DNA of 5,786 nucleotides from Gallionellaceae bacterium (lineage in GTDB: Bacteria > Pseudomonadota > Gammaproteobacteria > Burkholderiales > Gallionellaceae): positions 1 to 5,786 of the forward strand of contig JAKFXW010000028.1 of NCBI GenBank assembly GCA_021731185.1, written 5' to 3'. The position numbers and the translations under genes are program-made. Numbering within the stretch: the first letter of the stretch is position 1; each line of letters begins with the position of its first letter. Shown here piece after piece: positions 1 through 4,756 of this stretch. Below the pieces are notes generated by a model. It did not search any database. It had not been told where the DNA came from and was given only the letters and a program-made list of their open reading frames with translations.

Positions 1-48
1 TGATTGATGGTTCCCCATTGATCTTGAACTCAATTGATTGGTATTAGG

Positions 49-849
49 TCAGCGCTTTCCTATATTAATTAACTGCGAAATCTCTTCTGGAATTTCTTGC
101 GTTGATATCCCCAACGCATAAGCGCGCAACACCTCACCCAAAATAATTAATGCCGGAGAGAATGCCGGAGAGCCTGCATTGTGTGCAGCCTCATGCAAGT
201 TCGAGAGCGTAGTCACAATTTTCTGCATGTTCGGTAATGAAGCGTTGCTCACTAACGCAACTGGCGTGCTGCCCGGCAAACCATGCTGCATCAAGCTGGC
301 AGCAATCTCGGCTGCCTGCCCCGAAGCCATATACAACACTGCCGTGTCGGCTGATGACACGCTCTTAATCCAATCCCTGGTAATCCAATCACGGGCCGAT
401 TCACCCTCGCCCACTCGCGGGGTGACGAACACCACGCTACGGCTCACGCCACGCTGGGTTAGTGAAATGCCCAGCTCAGCCGATGCCGCCAGCGCAGAAG
501 TGATGCCCGGCACAATTTCATACGCAATGCCCGCATCACGCAAGGCTGCAATTTCTTCCTGCGCGCGGCCAAACAAGGTCGCATCGCCACCTTTTAAACG
601 CACCACCACATCATGTCTTTGAGCAGCCTCAACTAGTGCGCGGTTTATGAAGCGCTGATCGGTGGAAAGCTGGCGGCAACGTTTGCCGACTGCGACATGC
701 TGCGCTTGCGGCGCAAGCGCCAATAAATCAGGCTGCACCAGTGCGTCATAAAATATGATGTCGGCTTGCGCCAGTATCCGTGCACCGCGCAGCGTAATTA
801 AATCTGCCGCGCCGGGTCCTGCACCAATTAAATAAATTTTTCCTGTCAT
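49..849 (-). CDS. cobA: Uroporphyrinogen-III C-methyltransferase (SUMT) for siroheme synthesis
   Basis: This 266-residue enzyme should transfer two methyl groups from S-adenosylmethionine to uroporphyrinogen III, giving precorrin-2. Here the likely end product is the siroheme of CysI. The methyltransferase fold is clear: GAGPGAADLITLRGA (residues 9-23), YDALV (34-38), VGKR (54-57), VRLKGGDATLFGRAQEE (83-99) and VPGITSALAASAELGI (113-128). In the GGD loop, alanine replaces the common proline (GGDP). Length is normal for a stand-alone SUMT; it lacks the dehydrogenase/ferrochelatase half of CysG, which must be encoded elsewhere. Two small in-frame duplications are visible: DWITR-DWIKS (366-395) and SPAF-SPAL (150-173). 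The ATG at 847-849 follows the cysN stop after 13 bases with no strong ribosome site, so translation is probably coupled. It could also feed cobalamin synthesis, but the operon points to siroheme. Confidence 0.94.
   Translation of the reverse strand: MTGKIYLIGAGPGAADLITLRGARILAQADIIFYDALVQPDLLALAPQAQHVAVGKRCRQLSTDQRFINRALVEAAQRHDVVVRLKGGDATLFGRAQEEIAALRDAGIAYEIVPGITSALAASAELGISLTQRGVSRSVVFVTPRVGEGESARDWITRDWIKSVSSADTAVLYMASGQAAEIAASLMQHGLPGSTPVALVSNASLPNMQKIVTTLSNLHEAAHNAGSPAFSPALIILGEVLRAYALGISTQEIPEEISQLINIGKR
150..173. repeat. 12-bp tandem duplication in cobA
   Basis: ATGCCGGAGAGA (150-161) is followed directly by ATGCCGGAGAGC (162-173), identical at 11 of 12 positions. It encodes SPAF then SPAL in the CobA C-terminal part, just before the family's PALIILGEV strand. 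Confidence 0.7.
366..395. repeat. 15-bp imperfect tandem duplication in cobA
   Basis: Two adjacent 15-base units (366-380 and 381-395) both start TAATCCAATC and match at 13 of 15 positions. They encode DWITR and DWIKS, keeping the frame. Confidence 0.6.
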
Positions 850-862
850 GGAATTATTTCTA

Positions 863-2170
863 TTAAATAATCATTCCAGCGGCAACGGTATTGTTCGTCG
901 CTTCGTCAATCACAATAAAGCTCCCCGTTGAACGATTGAGGGCATAACTATCGAACACCAGAGGTTGTTGCACTTTCATGGCGACATGCGCGATGTCATT
1001 CATGTTCAAGGTGGTCGTACTATGGCGCGCCAAAGTATTCACATCCATGCGACTTTCAATGCGCGAAAAAAGACACTTCACGACGCGCGTAGTGTGTTTG
1101 ATGATGTATTTGCGATTGGTGTCCAGTGGCGACTCTGACAACCAGCACAGCATCGCTTCAAACTCCTTCGCTACGTTGGGCAGACTATCCGCCTTGACCA
1201 ACATATCGCCACGCGAAATATCAATTTCATCAACCAGCGTAATCGCGATAGATTGCGGCGCATAGGCTTGCTGCAAATTACCGTCATACGTTGCAATCTC
1301 TTTCACTCGGCTGGTGCGGCCAGATGGCAGCACGGTGACTGCATCGCCCGCCTGGATTTCACCCGATTCAATGCGCCCCATATAGCCGCGAAAACCGTTA
1401 GCTTCATCAACGGTTTCGGTGGAAACTAACCCGCTTCGGCGGGTTACGTTGGAGCCAAAATCGCTACCATGAACTCGGCACACCCATTGCACGGGATAGC
1501 GAAAATCAGTTGTGTTGACATCATAATCAATCACAATATTTTCCAAATGTTCCAATAGCGGACTACCCTGATACCAATTTAAATTATCACCCCGATCTAC
1601 CACCATATCGCCGATCAGCGCAGATAAAGGAATGCAGGTCACATCATGCAAACCAAGCTGTGCTGCAAACGCGCGATACTCCGCACAGATTGCATCAAAC
1701 GTGGCCTCGGAATATCCAACCATATCCATTTTATTCACTGCCAATACAATGTGCGGTACGCGAACCAAGCTGGCGATAAACGTATGCCGGCGTGTTTGCG
1801 TTAACACACCGCGACGCGCATCGATCAGGATTACCGCAAGATTGGCGGTGCTGGCAGCGGTCACCATATTGCGCGTGTATTGCTCGTGGCCTGGCGTATC
1901 GCCGATAATAAATTTGCGCTTGGGCGTGGCGAAATAACGATACGCCACATCAATGGTGATGCCCTGTTCACGCTCTGCCTGCAAGCCATCCGTCAGCAGC
2001 GATAAATCCACCGCCTCCATGCCGCGACGTGTGCTGGTTTTGGCAATGGCGGAAAGCTGATCCTCAAAAATAGATTTTGAATCGTGCAGCAAACGTCCGA
2101 TCAGCGTGCTCTTGCCGTCATCGACGCTGCCAGCAGTAATGAATCTTAATAATTGTATTGCGTTGCTCAT
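863..2170 (-). CDS. cysN: Sulfate adenylyltransferase subunit 1 (ATP sulfurylase GTPase subunit), no APS kinase domain
   Basis: CysN is the translation-factor-like GTPase that couples GTP hydrolysis to APS formation by CysD. All GTPase motifs are intact: P-loop GSVDDGKS (residues 14-21), the switch region EREQGITIDVAYRYF (66-80), DTPGHEQ (91-97), NKMD (146-149) and SALIGD (183-188). The EF-Tu-like domains 2 and 3 follow, with FRGYMGRIESG, VLPSGRTSRVKEI and TLVDEIDISRGDML. It ends at residue 435 (VAAGMII), so there is no fused CysC kinase; this fits a pathway in which CysH uses APS. Compared with E. coli CysN (about 475 residues) it lacks the N-terminal extension. By contrast, residues 233-259, between VQWVCR and FRGYMGR, are longer than the short link I know from E. 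coli (about four residues), and that DNA contains two perfect hairpins. The start ATG 2168-2170 has AAAAGG upstream. The cobA start lies 13 bases after its stop. Confidence 0.96.
   Translation of the reverse strand: MSNAIQLLRFITAGSVDDGKSTLIGRLLHDSKSIFEDQLSAIAKTSTRRGMEAVDLSLLTDGLQAEREQGITIDVAYRYFATPKRKFIIGDTPGHEQYTRNMVTAASTANLAVILIDARRGVLTQTRRHTFIASLVRVPHIVLAVNKMDMVGYSEATFDAICAEYRAFAAQLGLHDVTCIPLSALIGDMVVDRGDNLNWYQGSPLLEHLENIVIDYDVNTTDFRYPVQWVCRVHGSDFGSNVTRRSGLVSTETVDEANGFRGYMGRIESGEIQAGDAVTVLPSGRTSRVKEIATYDGNLQQAYAPQSIAITLVDEIDISRGDMLVKADSLPNVAKEFEAMLCWLSESPLDTNRKYIIKHTTRVVKCLFSRIESRMDVNTLARHSTTTLNMNDIAHVAMKVQQPLVFDSYALNRSTGSFIVIDEATNNTVAAGMII
1392..1416. repeat. Second 8-bp perfect hairpin inside cysN
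   Basis: AAACCGTT (1392-1399) pairs exactly with AACGGTTT (1409-1416) around a nine-base loop. With one bulged base the stem extends by CGA/TCG. It lies ten bases from the hairpin at 1427-1446, at the end of the same extra segment (residues 252-260). Confidence 0.6.
1427..1446. repeat. 8-bp perfect hairpin inside cysN
   Basis: TAACCCGC (1427-1434) and GCGGGTTA (1439-1446) are exact reverse complements around TTCG; in the cysN mRNA the loop is CGAA. It encodes VTRRSGL within the apparent insertion at residues 233-259. Such GC-rich palindromes resemble small REP-type repeats. Confidence 0.7.
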
Positions 2171-2178
2171 AAATTAAA

Positions 2179-2184
2179 CCTTTT
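2179..2184 (-). promoter_or_regulatory. cysN ribosome binding site
   Basis: The minus strand reads AAAAGG eight bases before the cysN ATG (2168-2170). Because the palindromic element separates cysN from cysD, this site must serve independent initiation. An AT-rich TATAAATAA just upstream could be a -10 region, but I see no good -35. Confidence 0.5.
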
Positions 2185-2223
2185 ACTTATTTATAGAACA
2201 CCTCAAGAGTGTCTCTAGAATAC

Positions 2224-2376
2224 TTGGTCTTGCGGTGTCAAAAATCGCTCAAGGGATGCAGCGCAAGGCGGATCTTGGCGAGGAAGCGGAGTTGACTCAA
2301 ATGTCAATGAGCATTCCGAATCAAGATTTAACGCCGCGATGTACCCTTTAGCGATTAAGTGACACCGCAAGATCAG
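2224..2376. repeat. About 150-bp palindromic intergenic element (REP/MITE-like) between cysD and cysN
   Basis: The ends form a long inverted repeat. TCTTGCGGTGTCA at 2228-2240 is exactly repeated in reverse complement at 2360-2372, and similarity continues outward to 2224/2376 with three more matches among four positions. Inward, after a one-base offset, AATCGCT-N-AAGGG is shared (2243-2255 against 2345-2357). ATCTTG (2272-2277) pairs with CAAGAT (2322-2327). The apex holds the hairpin TTGAC/GTCAA (2292-2296 and 2303-2307). As RNA the whole block could fold into one long hairpin between cysD and cysN. No T-run follows, so it does not look like a rho-independent terminator. It carries no gene. 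I see no clear target duplication, so whether it is a MITE or a REP-type repeat is open. It is unrelated in sequence to the MITE at 3316-3516. Confidence 0.75.
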
Positions 2377-3278
2377 AAGTAACCTTCTTTTTTACGCAAC
2401 TCCATCGAAGCTTCCGAAGTCTGGTCATCCATGCGCGTTGCGCCGCGTTCGGTGATGCGCGTAGTGGCAGTCTCGGTGATAATTTCGTCAACCGTGTGTG
2501 CCGTGGATTCGACAGGCGCGGTACAGGTCATATCGCCCACCGTACGGAAACGCACACTGAGTGTCTCCACCTTTTCAGCAGGCTTCGGCTGCACCAGATG
2601 TGACACCGGGATGACCGAGTTGCCGCGGCGAATCACTGCGCGTTTATGTGCGTAATAAATTTCCGGGATATGCAATTTTTCCCGGCCTATGTATTCCCAG
2701 ATGTCCATCTCTGTCCAATTGCTGATCGGAAACACGCGAATGTTTTCACCGTTATGCACACAGGTGTTGTAGGTATCCCATAATTCCGGTCGTTGATTTT
2801 TTGGATCCCACTGACCAAATTCATCGCGAAATGAAAATATGCGTTCCTTGGCGCGCGCCTTTTCTTCATCACGCCGCGCTCCACCCATGCAAGCGTCAAA
2901 CCCAAATTCGGCGATGGTCTCCAGCAGCGTCACCGATTGAAACGGATTGCGCGGCAAATCGGGATCTTTAATGACGATGCTGCCGCGCTTAATCGAATCT
3001 TCCAACGAACGCACGATTAAACGCTCGCCCAAATCTTTTGCCAACTTATCGCGACAGGCAATAACTTCTGGAAAATTATGCTCGGTGTCGATGTGTACCA
3101 AAGGAAACGGAAATTTCGCCGGACGAAATGCTTTCTCGGCCAGACGCAACATCACGATGGAATCTTTGCCACCGGAAAATAGCAGCGCGGGATTTTTACA
3201 TTCCGCCGCGACCTCGCGCATAATGTGTATGGATTCACTTTCCAGCGCATCCAAATGTGTGAAAACATGACTACTCAT
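2373..3278 (-). CDS. cysD: Sulfate adenylyltransferase subunit 2 (ATP sulfurylase small subunit)
   Basis: CysD is the catalytic subunit that transfers AMP from ATP to sulfate to form APS; CysN drives this with GTP hydrolysis. The 301-residue length matches the usual size (about 300). The PP-loop SGGKDS that holds ATP is at residues 35-40 (LLFSGGKDSIVMLRL). HIDTEHNFPE near residue 63, GGARRDEEKARAKERIFSFR near 132-151, and the C-terminal MELRKKEGYF are all characteristic of the family. The ATG at 3276-3278 gives the expected MSSHVFTHLDALESESIHI opening. Its ribosome site is poor (AGAAAGA about five bases upstream). Upstream lies the MITE, so cysD is no longer closely coupled to cysH. Downstream, its TGA stop (2373-2375) is the outer edge of a second palindromic element that separates it from cysN by 202 bases. 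The protein itself shows no damage. Confidence 0.97.
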   Translation of the reverse strand: MSSHVFTHLDALESESIHIMREVAAECKNPALLFSGGKDSIVMLRLAEKAFRPAKFPFPLVHIDTEHNFPEVIACRDKLAKDLGERLIVRSLEDSIKRGSIVIKDPDLPRNPFQSVTLLETIAEFGFDACMGGARRDEEKARAKERIFSFRDEFGQWDPKNQRPELWDTYNTCVHNGENIRVFPISNWTEMDIWEYIGREKLHIPEIYYAHKRAVIRRGNSVIPVSHLVQPKPAEKVETLSVRFRTVGDMTCTAPVESTAHTVDEIITETATTRITERGATRMDDQTSEASMELRKKEGYF

Positions 3279-3308
3279 TGTGTTCTTTCTGTATTTTTTT
3301 AAGCAATT

Positions 3309-3335
3309 CTTATAAGGGTACTTCTAAAAATTCAA
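3309..3335 (-). promoter_or_regulatory. Possible junction promoter for cysD at the MITE edge
   Basis: On the minus strand TTGAAT (3330-3335), inside the MITE terminal repeat, is followed after 15 bases by TATAAG (3309-3314), in the host flank. Start of transcription would fall near 3302, about 24 bases before the cysD ATG. The spacer is shorter than the preferred 17, so this is only a candidate. Outward -35 boxes in terminal repeats that join a host -10 are a known habit of insertion sequences. Confidence 0.2.
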
Positions 3336-3340
3336 GTTCC
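3316..3340. repeat. Left terminal inverted repeat of the MITE
   Basis: It begins GGGTACTTCTAAAAATTCAA and ends TTCC. Compared with the reverse complement of 3492-3516, it differs only at positions 4, 7, 17 and 21. The TAA at 3313-3315 lies directly outside. Confidence 0.85.
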
Positions 3341-3349
3341 TGATGGAAC

Positions 3350-3399
3350 AACTAGCCATTCCACTAGGCCGCCAAAAGACGGCAGCCAAGTGGCTGGTT
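3350..3399. repeat. Imperfect 50-bp palindrome inside the MITE
   Basis: The outer arms AACTAGCC (3350-3357) and GGCTGGTT (3392-3399) pair with one G-T. The core GCCGCC (3368-3373) pairs with GACGGC (3378-3383) around an AAAA loop with one mismatch. CCACT (3361-3365) and AGTGG (3389-3393) offer a competing stem. A smaller perfect hairpin, GTTCC/GGAAC at 3336-3349, lies just to its left. Confidence 0.65.
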
Positions 3400-3420
3400 A
3401 TAAGCTAGGCAAAGCGCGAA

Positions 3421-3470
3421 CAAAAAATTATGACGACGCATATGTTTGATATGTTAGGAGTAATTTTTTG
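3421..3470. repeat. 50-bp hairpin inside the MITE with 10-bp outer stem
   Basis: CAAAAAATTA (3421-3430) is exactly complementary to TAATTTTTTG (3461-3470). An inner stem CATAT/ATATG (3439-3443 and 3449-3453) closes a five-base loop. With the palindrome at 3350-3399 it gives the element a two-hairpin layout. Confidence 0.7.
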
Positions 3471-3491
3471 CGAGCAACACAGCATGGCGAC

Positions 3492-3516
3492 GGAAGTTGG
3501 ATTTTTAGATGTGCCC
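3492..3516. repeat. Right terminal inverted repeat of the MITE
   Basis: Read inward on the minus strand it begins GGGCACATCTAAAAATCCAA and ends TTCC, mirroring 3316-3340 at 21 of 25 positions. The second TAA copy follows at 3517-3519, inside the end of cysH. Confidence 0.85.
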
Positions 3517-4238
3517 TAAACACTCTTCAATGGAATTACTTTCCCAACATGCAGCCCACATTCCTTATTCTGCGCGTCTTCCCACCACCAGCGTCCGGCA
3601 CGACTATCCTCACCCACCGATACAGCTCGGGTGCAGGGCGCGCACCCTATGCTGGAATAAAACTGGTCATGCAGTTTGTTATACGGCACATCATGCTGCT
3701 TGATGTACGCCCACACCTCGGCATTACTCCAGTCCAATAACGGGTTGAATTTAAATAAACCATGATCCGCATCAAAAGACGCAACCTGCAAACCTTCCCG
3801 GGTCGCTGCCTGCTCGCGCCGCATACCCGTAATCCACGCGCCCTTGCTAGCCAAAGCGCGGCGCAACGGCTCAACCTTACGCATATGGCAGCAGGCTTTA
3901 CGCAAATCCACGCTGTCATAAAATCCATTCACGCCATTTTGGGCGACGTATTTTTCAACCTGCGCTGCATCTGGAAAATATATCTGCAAAGGCACGCGGT
4001 AACGTTCATGCACCGTCTGCATCAGATCATAGGTTTCCTGCGGCAATCGTCCGGTATCCAAACTGAACATAGCAATGTCAGGCTGATAACGATTGATCAA
4101 ATCGGTCAGCAGCATATCTTCCGCGCCCATGCTGTTGGAAAATACCACTGGTGCGTGTTTACGCACGGCTTGTGCCAGCACGGCGACAACCCGGTCAATT
4201 TTTTCTGCCAGATCGGCAGGTGTTTTTGGCGCACTCAT
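3516..4238 (-). CDS. cysH: Assimilatory adenylylsulfate (APS) reductase, [4Fe-4S] type
   Basis: CysH reduces activated sulfate to sulfite with thioredoxin or glutaredoxin as electron donor. This 240-residue form has the cysteine pairs of APS reductases: CC at residues 116-117 (KACCHMRK) and C-x2-C at 199 and 202 (GCAPC). These bind a [4Fe-4S] cluster and are absent from E. coli-type PAPS reductases, so APS is the likely substrate. Also visible are the nucleotide-loop motif SNSMGAED (34-41), SLDTGRLPQETY (59-70), TGMRREQ (137-143) and the catalytic ECGLH (226-230, Cys227). The start is ATG 4236-4238: it overlaps the DUF934 stop as ATGA, has GGAG five bases upstream, and the next residues (MSAPKTPADL) suit the family. 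An in-frame ATG at 4295 would overlap DUF934 by 61 bases and add a tail with no family resemblance. The C-terminal tail VGKVIPLKSV after ECGLH is possibly not native: the stop TAG at 3516-3518 takes its final G from the adjacent MITE, and a TAA lies in the next frame at 3536-3538. Confidence 0.93.
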   Translation of the reverse strand: MSAPKTPADLAEKIDRVVAVLAQAVRKHAPVVFSNSMGAEDMLLTDLINRYQPDIAMFSLDTGRLPQETYDLMQTVHERYRVPLQIYFPDAAQVEKYVAQNGVNGFYDSVDLRKACCHMRKVEPLRRALASKGAWITGMRREQAATREGLQVASFDADHGLFKFNPLLDWSNAEVWAYIKQHDVPYNKLHDQFYSSIGCAPCTRAVSVGEDSRAGRWWWEDAQNKECGLHVGKVIPLKSV

Positions 4239-4756
4239 TTCAACTCCGCACCCGTGCGCGGCACGCGCCTGAACAAAGGATTTTTTTGATCCCATGACGC
4301 TTGATAAGTCTCCGAAAAATCCGTCAAACCCTTCAACGCATCATGAATATTTTTATCTGCGCGTATGGCAAAGGCATCGAACCCCACACGTTGCATATAA
4401 AAAAGTTGATCGCGTAACACATCGCCTATTGCTCGCAGCTCTTTACGATACCCCAACCGTGCGCGCAAATTATAGGCAATCGAATAACCACGACCATCGG
4501 CAAAGCGCGGAAAATTAACGGCGATCACCGAAAATTTTTCTACCTCACCTTGCAATACTTCGGGACGTTCATCACTGTTCAACCACACGCCTGATTCTGC
4601 ACGGGCTTGCAATATTTCGCGCTGCGCTTGCCACACTTTTAGCGGCACAATTATTTTTCCGGCAGGCACCGTTACCGCTTCTGGTGATTCGTTTTCTGCT
4701 AGGCGCAACACTACCCAATCATCAGTAACTACGGTTTTATTTTTAATAATCATCAT
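4235..4756 (-). CDS. DUF934 family protein, probable accessory factor of sulfite reduction
   Basis: This 173-residue soluble protein belongs to the DUF934 family (COG3749), which regularly sits between cysI and cysH in proteobacteria. General annotations call it an oxidoreductase probably involved in sulfite reduction, but no reaction is established to my knowledge. The conserved core is visible: NFPRFADGRGYSIAY (residues 81-95), ELRAIGDVLRDQLFYM (106-121) and GFDAFAIR (125-132). The first 75 residues are variable. The sequence contains no cysteine, so neither thiol chemistry nor a cysteine-ligated Fe-S cluster is possible in this protein alone. I see no nucleotide-binding P-loop, signal peptide or membrane segment. 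The start ATG at 4754-4756 overlaps the cysI stop (TAATG). A second ATG follows immediately at 4751-4753 and is an equally possible start. Only a weak GAG precedes them, so translation is probably coupled to cysI. Its stop overlaps the cysH start (ATGA). The tight coupling suggests roughly equal synthesis with CysI and CysH. Family assignment is strong; function is inferred from context. Confidence 0.88.
   Translation of the reverse strand: MMIIKNKTVVTDDWVVLRLAENESPEAVTVPAGKIIVPLKVWQAQREILQARAESGVWLNSDERPEVLQGEVEKFSVIAVNFPRFADGRGYSIAYNLRARLGYRKELRAIGDVLRDQLFYMQRVGFDAFAIRADKNIHDALKGLTDFSETYQASWDQKNPLFRRVPRTGAELK
4244..4247 (-). promoter_or_regulatory. Ribosome binding site that fixes the cysH start
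   Basis: On the minus strand GGAG stands five bases before the ATG at 4236-4238. It lies inside the end of the DUF934 gene. This is the best Shine-Dalgarno match near the start of cysH and supports the ATGA-overlap start over the ATG 57 bases upstream. Confidence 0.7.

Larger units (their letters stand above)
3316..3516. mobile_element. 201-bp MITE with 25-bp terminal inverted repeats and TAA target duplication
   Basis: This non-coding block between cysH and cysD has the form of a miniature inverted-repeat transposable element. Its ends, 3316-3340 and 3492-3516, are inverted copies matching at 21 of 25 positions; both begin GGG and contain TCTAAAAAT. The outermost bases are flanked on both sides by TAA (3313-3315 and 3517-3519), which reads as a 3-bp target-site duplication. 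It holds three internal hairpins and no credible gene. A 3-bp TNA duplication is known for some IS5-family subgroups, so an IS5-related transposase elsewhere in the genome may have moved it; that parentage is a guess. It lies inside the operon, so it would be transcribed as a structured spacer between cysH and cysD. Its last base completes the cysH stop codon. The boundaries are directly visible; the mobile nature is inferred. Confidence 0.82.

Noticed and set aside
1..48. Terminator or further element after cobA
   Set aside because: The stretch has three ATTGAT copies and a weak TTGA/TCAA pairing, but no stable stem followed by a T-run in the minus direction. It is too short to judge.
2224..2376. 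Rho-independent terminator between cysD and cysN
   Set aside because: The stem is long, but no T-run follows in the direction of transcription, and termination here would cut CysN off from its partner CysD.
3397..3423. Promoter inside the MITE (TTGTTC, 15 bases, TATAAC, minus strand)
   Set aside because: The spacer is short, the boxes are only partial matches, and the bases are already explained by the palindrome at 3350-3399.
3468..3740. Plus-strand open frame beginning inside the MITE, as a possible element-encoded protein
   Set aside because: It begins at the hairpin edge and runs mostly antisense to cysH, beyond the element's end at 3516, so it cannot be a transposase remnant.
3762..4289. 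Plus-strand open frame of 175 codons opposite cysH
   Set aside because: It is fully antisense to a strongly recognised gene, its translation shows no familiar motif, and it has no supporting neighbour.
4239..4295. A longer cysH starting at the ATG at 4293-4295
   Set aside because: It would overlap DUF934 by 61 bases and add a 19-residue tail unlike the family. The ATG at 4236-4238 has GGAG upstream and the typical ATGA overlap.
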